A DNA stretch of 12,503 nucleotides from assembly GCA_002327785.1 (NCBI GenBank), contig DCUI01000077.1:1-12503 (forward strand), given 5' to 3'. Positions 7,701-12,257 of the stretch are shown piece by piece. Origin of the DNA: Phycisphaerales bacterium UBA2218. Lineage in GTDB: Bacteria; Planctomycetota; Phycisphaerae; Sedimentisphaerales; Anaerobacaceae. A program made the translations under genes and the position numbers. The stretch's first letter is position 1, and the number at the start of each line of letters is the position of its first letter. A model generated the notes under the pieces. The model did not search any database. It had not been told where the DNA came from and saw nothing but the letters and a program-made list of their open reading frames with translations.

Positions 7701-7829
7701 GCCGGCGATCCCGGTGACAGCAACGCCGTTGGTAAGGCTGGTCTGGGCGTGAACCACCGAAGCGAGCATACCCAGCGCTGCGACCAGAACTGCGAGGCTC
7801 CTTGCGCTTCTTGTGTTCAGACTGTTCAT
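4770..7829 (-). CDS. Large secreted protein with seven tandem PPC domains and a C-terminal LamG-like domain
   Basis: 1019 residues. The start at 7829 follows GAGAGGAG at 7 bases and gives a signal peptide, MNSLNTRSARSLAVLVAALG then MLASVVHA, cleaved before QTS. Residues about 31-781 are seven copies of a roughly 107-residue bacterial pre-peptidase C-terminal (PPC) domain. Each has NGVxVTGISG, a core SGGTGDADLYV, PTTSxYDYRPY, GNxExVxxNNP, GTWYIMLRGYNAYTGVTL and a closing ATY. Residues 782-1019 look like a LamG/concanavalin-A-like sandwich (VAWWRFESG near its start, ISVAFWMKLES, GKWYHVVITYNG, FDGLLDEMVVFNDILTEAEI near its end). PPC domains usually trail secreted peptidases; here no peptidase is attached, so the protein is probably an adhesive or polymer-binding surface or matrix component. 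The last residues (TYGKP) show no PEP-CTERM or type IX sorting tail. A consensus promoter and a long leader precede it. Fold assignment is firm; ligand is unknown. Confidence 0.88.
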   Translation of the reverse strand: MNSLNTRSARSLAVLVAALGMLASVVHAQTSLTNGVAVTGIAGSAGSEKFYKIEVPAGQDTLDISTSGGTGDVDLYVRRGSLPTTSSYDYRPYKIGNEEMVNVANPLAGTWYIMLKGYNAYTGVTLLAQYSAAVAITPLTNGVPVTGLSGAAAAELYFSISVPAGQTKLEISISGGSGDADLYVKSGALPTTSSYDYRPYLSGNNESVSINNPAATTWYIMIRGFNAFSGVTLLASYGGGVGTLLENGVAVTNLSGAQASETIFRINVPAGQTSLNITISGGTGDADLYVKFGASPTTTSYDYRPFLAGNEETVNVTAPSTGTWYIMIRGYNAYTGLTLVALYGEVIMLQDGVPLTNLSGALNSTTYYRIDVPIGMDSIYFSMSGGTGNADMYIKQGSKPTTSSWDYRPITSTNNESISIGGTAFAGTWYIMLRGTQAYSGVRLLVDYSASSTITTLSNGVAVSGISGNQGLAKYYKIEVPSGKATLDIQMSGGTGDADLYVRKDFLPTTSDYDYRPYLAGNNESVTVNNPVAGTWYIMIYGRNAFSGVTLVATYSGTAPDEVIELQNGVPVSGISGASGSEKFYKIVVPAGQASLEIVTSGGTGDADLYVRLGAKPTTSTWDYRPYLIGNEETVTINNPPAGTFYIMIRGYSAYTNVTLKATYTPSGDDATELQNGVAVTGIAGTANSEKFYKIVVPGGQDSLKIEMSGGTGDADLYVRRGSKPTLTSWDYRPYLIGNNETVEVANPAADTWYIMLRGYGAYTGVTLKATYGVTYPGNDFTVDPNAVAWWRFESGKLGADSIGPYTLTNHGAVALTTDKREGVSSADLEVSEKDYLWIPDANLLPSFPFSGPTAPKNISVAFWMKLESLPPLSDGYTPFSKYNATTNQRTFTIMIDPVGQTSFLIGYNNGVNYEQRWTTDKVVTGKWYHVVITYNGTNKSYRISVWDGETSTSVTNKTGTTTNIISVKDADVYVGARADAATDPHFLFDGLLDEMVVFNDILTEAEIAKIRAGTYGKP
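5487..7739 (-). repeat. Seven in-frame PPC-domain repeats, period about 320 bp
   Basis: The DNA for residues about 31-781 of the large secreted protein is a tandem array of seven units. The most constant stretch encodes SGGTGDADLYV with small changes (unit 1 GDVDLYV, unit 4 GNADMYI). Units 6 and 7 are the most alike (both SEKFYKIVVP and RPYLIGN), which suggests a recent duplication. Unit 4 is the most divergent (RPITSTNNESISIGG). Such arrays can gain or lose units by recombination. Confidence 0.8.
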
Positions 7830-8202
7830 TGCGTACTCCTCTCTACAAAGGTTCGTACAGGTTCCATAATTCCTGTTCCTAATGTCGGATCGATACCTCT
7901 TCGGCATAAACGCCGCATGCACGGGGGTTCACATTGCTGGTTCCATAGTCTTCCTCCTTCCCGACAAACTGACGGCGCACCCAGATTCCTCGCCGGGGCA
8001 TTCGTAACGCAGAGCGAATCTCCGGTCCGAGAATATGTACGAGCGGAGGCTTCTGATGGCCGAGGCATTGATAGACTGGATGTTGTGTAAAACAACGCAT
8101 CGTAGAATTCGCGCACCCAACGCGCCTAAGGCACCAAGCCGCGAGTTTAGAAACCCACCGCTTGGGCTACCCCAAAAATTCAACGCTGGTTGTTTGTCGG
8201 CA
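7830..8202 (-). promoter_or_regulatory. Long 5' leader of the PPC-domain gene with tiny ORFs
   Basis: About 370 nt separate the predicted transcription start (near 8202) from the start codon at 7829. Within it is a five-codon ORF, MEPAM (7946 down to 7929), with AAGGAGG six bases before its ATG, the strongest ribosome binding site in the region. A second ORF starting at 7867 (MEPVRTFVERSTQ) stops at 7826, overlapping the real start codon as ATGA. Both begin with the same nucleotides, ATGGAACC. A hairpin CCAAGC/GCTTGG (8134-8139/8160-8165) lies near the 5' end. No known riboswitch motif was recognised. Whether the tiny ORFs are translated is unknown. Confidence 0.4.
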
Positions 8203-8208
8203 ATTGTG

Positions 8209-8237
8209 ATTATAGCACCATGCACCATACATGTCAA
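8209..8237 (-). promoter_or_regulatory. Consensus sigma-70 promoter of the PPC-domain gene
   Basis: On the minus strand, TTGACA (8232-8237) and TATAAT (8209-8214) both match the consensus perfectly, with the ideal 17-base spacer. TG one base before the -10 adds an extended -10 element. Transcription would begin near 8202 and run leftward into the leader of the large secreted protein. This is the strongest housekeeping promoter in the window and suggests high constitutive expression unless the leader limits it. Confidence 0.8.
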
Positions 8238-8299
8238 GTCTCCGGCCACAAGAAATTTTCTTTTTTCTGGAAGAGCCCGCATGGGGAGTCAAGTCTGAT

Positions 8300-8351
8300 A
8301 ACTCCGGAGTTCTTCTACCCTCTGTACGCTCGAACCCGGCAGACCGGTCTG
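8300..8351 (+). promoter_or_regulatory. Two 12-bp palindromes 40 bp apart: candidate enhancer sites
   Basis: AACTCCGGAGTT (8300-8311) and CAGACCGGTCTG (8340-8351) are perfect 12-bp palindromes whose centres are exactly 40 bp apart, close to four helical turns. They lie about 150-200 bp upstream of the predicted sigma-54 start near 8498, the usual place for binding sites of enhancer-binding activators. They also sit about 60-110 bp behind the -35 of the divergent PPC promoter, so they could serve that gene instead. They share the CCGG core but differ in flanks, so one protein binding both is not assured. Confidence 0.4.
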
Positions 8352-8470
8352 TCAATCTGGCACGGCAAGATCAAGGTCCTTCGCACAAACGACAGTCCGT
8401 GGCCGGACCACCGTGGGAAGACGTGATTTTAAGTTCAGTCAGATTAAGCTGTTACGACGAAACACCTGAT

Positions 8471-8487
8471 CTGGCACGCCATTTGCT
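8471..8487 (+). promoter_or_regulatory. Sigma-54 (-24/-12) promoter of the hsp20 operon
   Basis: CTGGCACGCCATTTGCT matches the sigma-54 consensus YTGGCACG-N4-TTGCW at every fixed position. GG and GC are correctly spaced for -24 and -12, giving a start near 8498, about 60 bases before the first hsp20 start codon. Sigma-54 polymerase needs an ATP-using enhancer-binding activator, so this pair of chaperone genes is probably switched on by a dedicated signal. A second copy of ATCTGGCACG (8355-8364) lacks the -12 half. Confidence 0.75.
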
Positions 8488-8558
8488 AATGTTCGTCTAC
8501 GGGTTTGGAGCCAACAAGATGATGAGCATTTGAGAAACCAGAAAGGAGGTACTGAGCT

Positions 8559-8996
8559 ATGCTGGTGGATCACTGGTTCCCCTTCTTTGACGTGAGCAAG
8601 ACCTTGGAGGAGATGGATCGAGTCTTCGGCCGAATGGGCAGGCCGCTCGGTTTGCGAAGTGTCCCGAGAGGCACGTTCCCTCCCATCAACATCTATCAGC
8701 AGAATGACACCATCGTGCTGACTGCTGAGGTCCCCGGCGTTCAGCCCGGCGATCTGGATCTAACGGTGCTGAATGACTGCGTGACACTCACGGGCCGGCG
8801 CGCCGAGACGGACACGCCGCAAGACAGACGTTTCTATCGCAGGGAACGCCCTGCCGGGGTTTTCAATCGCACCGTGACTCTGCCGGAGACCGTCGATCCG
8901 GATTCGGTCAAGGCCGAATACCGCAACGGCGTACTGGCGGTCCGGATGAGCAAGGCCGAGACCGCCAAGGTAAGGAAGATCGCGATCCAATCGTGA
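8559..8996 (+). CDS. hsp20: Small heat-shock protein, Hsp20/alpha-crystallin family (first of pair)
   Basis: 145 residues, the usual Hsp20 length. These ATP-independent chaperones form oligomers and hold unfolding cytoplasmic proteins for later refolding by DnaK and ClpB. The N-terminus (WFPFFDVSKTLEEMDRVFGRM) is the common amphipathic arm. The alpha-crystallin domain covers about residues 42-136: PPINIYQQNDTIVLTAEVPG at its start, LDLTVLNDCVTLTGRR, and the signature A-E-Y-R-N-G-V-L (AEYRNGVLAVRM). The C-terminal I-x-I motif that docks into neighbouring subunits is present (KIAIQS). The start at 8559 has a strong AAAGGAGG about 9 bases upstream. The partner gene follows after 42 bases, and a sigma-54 promoter precedes it. 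Confident family call; the clients are unknown. Confidence 0.95.
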   Translation: MLVDHWFPFFDVSKTLEEMDRVFGRMGRPLGLRSVPRGTFPPINIYQQNDTIVLTAEVPGVQPGDLDLTVLNDCVTLTGRRAETDTPQDRRFYRRERPAGVFNRTVTLPETVDPDSVKAEYRNGVLAVRMSKAETAKVRKIAIQS

Positions 8997-9038
8997 CACG
9001 AACCGATCATGTACAGGAATCAGCAGGAGATATTGGAC

Positions 9039-9431
9039 ATGGCTGCGGAGCAAAAACTCGAGAGAACAGAACAATCGGAAGTAACCCGTCGCGAGGGGCA
9101 GAAACGATATTTCCAGCCCGCCACGGATGTCATCGAGACGGCCGATGCTGTAATCCTGAAGCTCGATATGCCAGGCGTGGCGAAGGAAAACGTCGATCTC
9201 ACGATCGACAAAGATATGCTGACGATCGTCGGGAAGGCCGATCCGGAGCAGACTGCCGAGGCAGTCTACCGGGAGACATACGTGGGCGATTATCAGCGGC
9301 AATTCAGCCTCGCGGCGGACCTCGACCCCGCCAATATCACAGCAACAATGAGCCACGGCGTATTGACCGTGGAGATTGGCAAGACTGAGCGGGCCAAACC
9401 CAGGAAGATCAAGATCGAGGCAGCCGGGTAG
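9039..9431 (+). CDS. hsp20: Small heat-shock protein, Hsp20/alpha-crystallin family (second of pair)
   Basis: 130 residues from the ATG at 9039, which has AGGAGA 8 bases upstream. An upstream in-frame ATG at 9009 lacks a ribosome binding site. A short charged N-terminal arm (AAEQKLERTEQSEVTRREGQ) replaces the hydrophobic arm of its neighbour. The alpha-crystallin domain follows at about residues 27-122: ATDVIETADAVILKLDMPGV, VDLTIDKDMLTIVGKA, and a G-V-L signature in ATMSHGVLTVEIGK. The I-x-I tail (RKIKIEAAG) is present. The two genes lie 42 bases apart and are surely one operon. Their different N-terminal arms, which govern assembly and substrate choice, suggest they either co-assemble or form separate oligomers. 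The sequences are too different for a very recent duplication. Confidence 0.95.
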   Translation: MAAEQKLERTEQSEVTRREGQKRYFQPATDVIETADAVILKLDMPGVAKENVDLTIDKDMLTIVGKADPEQTAEAVYRETYVGDYQRQFSLAADLDPANITATMSHGVLTVEIGKTERAKPRKIKIEAAG

Positions 9432-9443
9432 GCGTGCCTGCCC
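9425..9443 (+). terminator. Weak hairpin overlapping the stop of the second hsp20 gene
   Basis: GGGTAGGC and GCCTGCCC form an eight-pair stem (one T-G wobble) with a two-base loop. The TAG stop codon lies within the left arm. The following bases (AGACTCTTTC) are only mildly T-rich, so this is at best a weak terminator. Confidence 0.3.
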
Positions 9444-9501
9444 AGACTCTTTCGCCGATCCCGATCCTGCCACATTGCCTTTGTGCCTCTCGGTTCCGCC
9501 T

Positions 9502-9543
9502 GGATCGGCTTGACGCCAATCACGACGGCGTGGAAGCCGATCC
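9502..9543. repeat. Long inverted repeat downstream of the hsp20 operon
   Basis: GGATCGGCTT (9502-9511) pairs with AAGCCGATCC (9534-9543), and inside it ACGCC (9513-9517) pairs with GGCGT (9527-9531). This makes one extended hairpin of about 15 pairs in a gene-free stretch of 300 bases (9432-9732). No T run follows on either strand. It may be the 3' boundary of the hsp20 mRNA or a protein-binding site. Apart from this and the tRNA promoter, nothing else is seen in the stretch. Confidence 0.5.
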
Positions 9544-9679
9544 GGGCCGGACCCACATTTCATAAGAGGTCCATCCCGTTTCTTCCATGCATTGGGGGCG
9601 ATATGCGAACGCCGGATGAGCCGCATCTCTAAAGAGCAGCATTCCTGTCCGGACCAAAATGGTCGCCCCCCTAATCTTC

Positions 9680-9708
9680 TTGCAGTCGGGACCTGCAGGA
9701 TGTAAAGT
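9680..9708 (+). promoter_or_regulatory. Possible promoter of the tRNA gene
   Basis: TTGCAG (9680-9685) and TAAAGT (9703-9708) are 17 bases apart and would start transcription about 20 bases before the tRNA. Matches are moderate (three and four of six). An 11-base near-repeat, AAGTACGTGGG (9705-9715) and AAGTACCTGGG (9724-9734), overlaps the -10 and the tRNA start. Confidence 0.3.
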
Positions 9709-9732
9709 ACGTGGGAGGTTGTCAAGTACCTG

Positions 9733-9804
9733 GGGCTCGTAGCTCAGCGGTAGAGCAGGGGACTCATAATCCCTTCGTCCAAGGTTCGAATCCTTGCGGG
9801 CCCA
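9733..9804 (+). tRNA. tRNA with anticodon CAT (elongator Met or lysidine-type Ile2)
   Basis: A full cloverleaf can be drawn. The acceptor is GGGCTCG with CGGGCCC (one G-U). The D arm has GCTC/GAGC. The anticodon arm is GGGGA-CTCATAA-TCCCT (one G-U at its base) and the T arm CAAGG-TTCGAAT-CCTTG. The discriminator is A, and CCA is not encoded. Anticodon CAT could be elongator tRNA-Met or a tRNA-Ile whose C34 is changed to lysidine by TilS. It is not the initiator, because the first base pair is G-C rather than the mismatched C-A. The 3' end is intact although a mobile element is integrated beside it, as is normal when the integrase restores the gene. Confidence 0.95.
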
Positions 9805-11261
9805 GTTGAAAACGCGGTTTTGATAGCGCCAGTGGGGGTAGCCTGTCCGATGCTGTCCGATGAAATCCGGTCTTTTCCATCCTGCGCGTAAACTTTCGTC
9901 AAACTTTCGGGCATGGAATCCCGACTATCCGTACCCGTTTTTGCCGCTGCTTGCCGCTGTGATTCCGGCAAGCTCAGGTCCGGCAGACTCGCCACCGCCT
10001 GAGCCTTCTTGCGGCCGCCCAGAACCTTCGCGTAGGTGTCCATCGTCAGACCGATACTACTATGCCGCATGATTTCCTGCGCCTGCTTCGGATCGACGCC
10101 GGCGTTGACGAGTAGGCTTGCCGTTTCGACTCGTAGGCTGTGGAAGTCGAACACGTTGCCTTGATCGTCCGTGTAGGGCAGGCCCGCCGCGTCCAAATCC
10201 TGTTTCACCATATCCGCCGTGCGGTCGGTCAATTGCATGTAGGACCCACCGAAAGCCTTCGCGGCCGGTAGCTTGCCGGCCAGGAAGTCCCGAAGCTCGA
10301 CACACAGGCCCGGACTCAAGGCTTGCTCCCGCGTTTGTTTGTTCTTCGTCGCTCGCGCCGCCCGGACGGTTACGGTTCCCGCCTCCAGGTCGAAATCCCC
10401 CTTATGAAGTCTGCGCAGTTCCCCGGCCCGTAAGCCGGTTTCGACCGCCAGACGGTACAGCAGGTATCGTTCCGAACCGCCCATGCCGTAGCGCTCAGGA
10501 CCGTCGGCCGTCGTTTGCAGCAGTTTGCGAAGGTCCTCAATGCTGATTGCCCGCCGCGTGTGGCGAGGGTCCTCTTTGGTGCTGAGCTTGTGGAGCCGCC
10601 TCAAAGGAGATTCCATCGCCCATGCCCGATCATTGACGACCCAGTTTGCGAAGCTGTGACACGCCGTTAGGTAGGCGTTGCTCCGGCGGTAGCTCAGATG
10701 CCGCTCGCCTTCGCGCAGGTCGCGCAAGAAGGCTTCCACCTTCCCATCTTGAATCTGTCGCCACGACGTGAAATTGCAGGCGTTGAAAACCTCTCGCAGC
10801 ATACGGACAGTTTTCTTGACGTGCCCGGCGCTTCGCTCCCGGGCTCGAAGAGCCTCTTCATAGAGCCCCACAAGCTCACTCAGGGGCTTGACGAGGACCT
10901 GCTCGGCCGCCAACAGCCCGCCCGCCCGCAAGGCGTTCAGAATCCCGCTGGGCAGACGGTTGAAGTAGTCGCGTAACTCCGGGGTCATTGCGCCGCCGCT
11001 GTGGGCAATCAGTTCCTCGATTCGGCTCGCAAGGAATCGTGTCTGGCCTTCGTGAGTGAAGGCCGTCAAGCTTGCTTTCCGCCCCAGGTGGTCTCGGAAC
11101 TCGATACGCCAGGTGCTCGACTCCAAACGCATCCGGCCATTGTCCGTTAAGACGGCCCGCCGGCTCTTGCCTCGGACCCTGTACGTTACGACGCCCTTGG
11201 CGCGATCAATCACCGCGCCAGCCGGTATGGGCTTCGTCGCCTGTGGTCTGAAGATTCTCAT
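9744..11261 (-). CDS. int: Tyrosine-recombinase integrase of a tRNA-targeted integrative element
   Basis: 505 residues with every catalytic residue of the family: Arg278 (ETGLRAGEL), Lys306 (RATKNKQ), His374 and Arg377 (FHSLR), His400 (MRHSS) and the nucleophile Tyr410 (MDTYAKV). An N-terminal beta-rich segment (residues 1-80) is followed by a SAM-like core-binding domain (about 125-225), then the catalytic domain. Enzymes of this type recombine an element's attP with attB, here in the adjacent tRNA. The ORF continues about 95 residues past Tyr410. The last 20 residues (ending GIMSPLLYR) are the antisense of the tRNA, and the stop lies in its D arm. The gene begins three bases after the stop of the 130-aa gene upstream, so it belongs to the same operon. 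A tandem 10-bp repeat, CTGTCCGATG twice (9843-9862), lies in the tail. The integrase appears complete and potentially active. Confidence 0.93.
   Translation of the reverse strand: MRIFRPQATKPIPAGAVIDRAKGVVTYRVRGKSRRAVLTDNGRMRLESSTWRIEFRDHLGRKASLTAFTHEGQTRFLASRIEELIAHSGGAMTPELRDYFNRLPSGILNALRAGGLLAAEQVLVKPLSELVGLYEEALRARERSAGHVKKTVRMLREVFNACNFTSWRQIQDGKVEAFLRDLREGERHLSYRRSNAYLTACHSFANWVVNDRAWAMESPLRRLHKLSTKEDPRHTRRAISIEDLRKLLQTTADGPERYGMGGSERYLLYRLAVETGLRAGELRRLHKGDFDLEAGTVTVRAARATKNKQTREQALSPGLCVELRDFLAGKLPAAKAFGGSYMQLTDRTADMVKQDLDAAGLPYTDDQGNVFDFHSLRVETASLLVNAGVDPKQAQEIMRHSSIGLTMDTYAKVLGGRKKAQAVASLPDLSLPESQRQAAAKTGTDSRDSMPESLTKVYAQDGKDRISSDSIGQATPTGAIKTAFSTGPARIRTLDEGIMSPLLYR
9766..9804. other. 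Probable attachment site (att core) in the 3' half of the tRNA
   Basis: The integrase gene abuts the 3' end of an intact tRNA, the standard arrangement for elements that use the anticodon or T-arm segment as their crossover region. The second copy expected at the other end of the element is not in the window, so the exact core cannot be fixed; the bounds given are the usual ones. Confidence 0.45.
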
Positions 11262-11264
11262 GCG

Positions 11265-11657
11265 TCACCGTCTTTCTGCCAAGGGGTGGATTTGGTCCGG
11301 GGTCCATTCGGCCCGCTGAATTGCCTGGAGGATGGATGCCCCCGTACACCAGTAGGTGTCCGTCCGATCCCGTACCGACCAGGTAACATTCTCGCCGTGG
11401 AAGCCGTCCCCGATAGGAGCGCTCGATGTGGGGGTGCACTGGACGTCCTGACCGGTGGGAGTCTGTGCCACGACGACGTGGTAGCCCGCCGCCGCCAGTT
11501 CTTCAACGACCGTTTCGATGCATCCGGTCGTCCTGCACTTTTTCCCCGCCGGATTCAGGTACGCCACACACAGGCCCGTGAGCCGCACCAGGGTCTTGGT
11601 AACGCGAAGATCGAACCCCACGTCCAACGGTAGTAAGCTAATCAGCTCTGTACTCAT
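11265..11657 (-). CDS. Unrecognised 130-aa protein of the element, directly upstream of the integrase
   Basis: 130 residues. The ATG at 11657 overlaps the stop of the preceding gene as ATGA and has a G-rich binding site (AAGGGGGAAG) upstream, so the two are probably translationally coupled. It ends three bases before the integrase start. I do not recognise a family. Visible features are five cysteines (30, 41, 46, 74, 104), including C-R-T-T-G-C at 41-46, a likely helix-strand unit (IETVVEELAAAGYHVVVAQT), and a C-terminal half with SVRDRTDTYWCTGASILQAI. The Cys pattern is not a clean zinc finger. Its place next to the integrase would suit a recombination-directionality factor or regulator, but it has none of the usual short basic helix-turn-helix look of excisionases. 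A larger upstream frame extension to 11837 is an overlap, not the start. Confidence 0.7.
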   Translation of the reverse strand: MSTELISLLPLDVGFDLRVTKTLVRLTGLCVAYLNPAGKKCRTTGCIETVVEELAAAGYHVVVAQTPTGQDVQCTPTSSAPIGDGFHGENVTWSVRDRTDTYWCTGASILQAIQRAEWTPDQIHPLAERR

Positions 11658-11863
11658 TTCTTCCCCCTTCCCGGTAGCCACAGCATACCAGGCATATCGA
11701 GCAGTTCGGCCAGGCGCTGCGCGGCCGCCTTGGTTTCGCAGACGATCCGCAGAGACTCGCGCGTACCACGCGGCCACATGACTACCCACCGCCGGCCGGA
11801 AGCCGCCATGTCGGCCGTGCGATCCTGAATAATACACCGCTGGGTTGTGATTGTAGTTGCCAT
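11654..11863 (-). CDS. Unrecognised 69-aa protein of the element
   Basis: 69 residues. The start at 11863 has AAAGGGGG closely upstream. The stop overlaps the next start by four bases (ATGA). The sequence suggests a strand-rich N-terminal half (RRWVVMWPRGTRESLRIVCE) followed by one helix (TKAAAQRLAELLDM) and a basic tail (GRGKK). It has one Trp-rich segment and no motif that names a function. It is the middle gene of a three-gene series leading to the integrase, 11 bases after the stop of the 66-aa gene. Confidence 0.65.
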   Translation of the reverse strand: MATTITTQRCIIQDRTADMAASGRRWVVMWPRGTRESLRIVCETKAAAQRLAELLDMPGMLWLPGRGKK

Positions 11864-11874
11864 GATACCCCCTT

Positions 11875-12075
11875 TTAGTGAACTGGCCGGCGGTCCTGAA
11901 TCATGCCGACCAGGTCAGATAGTAGCTCTTCAGTTGACGATTCCGACGTGGGTGGGCGGTCGCGGGCAGGCCGCGCCGACCTTTTGAGGTTGTGGTTGTC
12001 GTGCCTCACCCAGGCCGCAGCGCCAAGAAGAGCCAGGGCGGTCCCTAACAGGTCATTTTGCTGTTGACGTTCCAT
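11875..12075 (-). CDS. Unrecognised 66-aa protein with a short hydrophobic segment, first gene of the integrase operon
   Basis: 66 residues. The start at 12075 (MERQQQND) follows CGGGAG at a good distance. The frame is open further upstream to a TTG at 12153, but that would translate the structured leader and its T run, so it is rejected. Residues 9-24 (LLGTALALLGAAAWVR) are hydrophobic and could be a short membrane span or an amphipathic helix. The rest is polar and ends in a helix (STEELLSDLVGMIQDRR). No family is recognised. It directly follows the leader structure that ends in nine T residues and is the gene most exposed to any attenuation there. Confidence 0.6.
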   Translation of the reverse strand: MERQQQNDLLGTALALLGAAAWVRHDNHNLKRSARPARDRPPTSESSTEELLSDLVGMIQDRRPVH

Positions 12076-12086
12076 GTGTGTCTCCC

Positions 12087-12168
12087 GAAAAAAAAAGTGC
12101 CCCGGAGCTAATGCGGTCAACTCGAAAGTAAAACCGCCTGCGCCTTGCGACAACAGGACTCCGGGGCA
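12087..12168 (-). promoter_or_regulatory. Structured leader ending in a terminator-like U9 tract (attenuator or small RNA)
   Basis: On the minus strand TGCCCCGGAG (12159-12168) pairs perfectly with CTCCGGGGCA (12098-12107) over a 51-base interior. Inside, GCGGT/ACCGC (12133-12137/12113-12117) closes a hairpin capped by ACT-TTCG-AGT, a UUCG tetraloop. One base after the outer stem come nine T residues (12088-12096), then the ribosome binding site of the 66-aa gene. The upstream leader also contains AACTCGAA (12187-12194 on the minus strand), exactly complementary to TTCGAGTT in the UUCG hairpin (12119-12126), so an alternative pairing is possible. This could be an attenuator of the element operon or a small RNA with its own terminator. 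Confidence 0.55.
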
Positions 12169-12212
12169 TGAAATCGATTCGGGATATTCGAGTTTGTTTC
12201 ATTATGCCATCC

Positions 12213-12240
12213 AGTATACCCCCGACCGGCCGCCCGTCAA
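12213..12240 (-). promoter_or_regulatory. Strong sigma-70 promoter of the element's integrase operon
   Basis: On the minus strand TTGACG (12235-12240) and TATACT (12213-12218) each match the consensus at five of six positions, with a 16-base spacer. Transcription would begin near 12206 and pass through the structured leader into the 66-aa, 69-aa, 130-aa and integrase genes. Confidence 0.65.
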
Positions 12241-12257
12241 GGAGATTTTTCCCAGGA

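Noticed and set aside
7826..8282. Two overlapping open frames of 96 and 117 codons on the minus strand upstream of the PPC gene
   Set aside because: The 117-codon frame begins upstream of the promoter that should drive it, the 96-codon frame opens with a GTG and no binding site, and the residue content is not protein-like. Only their last few codons (the tiny ORFs) have any plausible start signals.
8390..8558. CIRCE (HrcA) operator upstream of hsp20
   Set aside because: No TTAGCACTC-N9-GAGTGCTAA-like repeat is present; the sigma-54 element is the only strong signal.
8760..9725. A 321-codon open frame on the minus strand across both hsp20 genes
   Set aside because: It is antisense to two clear Hsp20 genes. 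The translation looks random and there is no start signal.
9733..9804. Initiator tRNA-fMet
   Set aside because: The acceptor begins with a G-C pair rather than the mismatched C-A, and the anticodon stem lacks the three consecutive G-C pairs next to the loop that mark initiators.
12075..12153. TTG start at 12153 giving a 92-residue form of the 66-aa gene
   Set aside because: It would translate through the structured leader and its T run (as Phe residues) without a ribosome binding site, whereas the ATG at 12075 has one.
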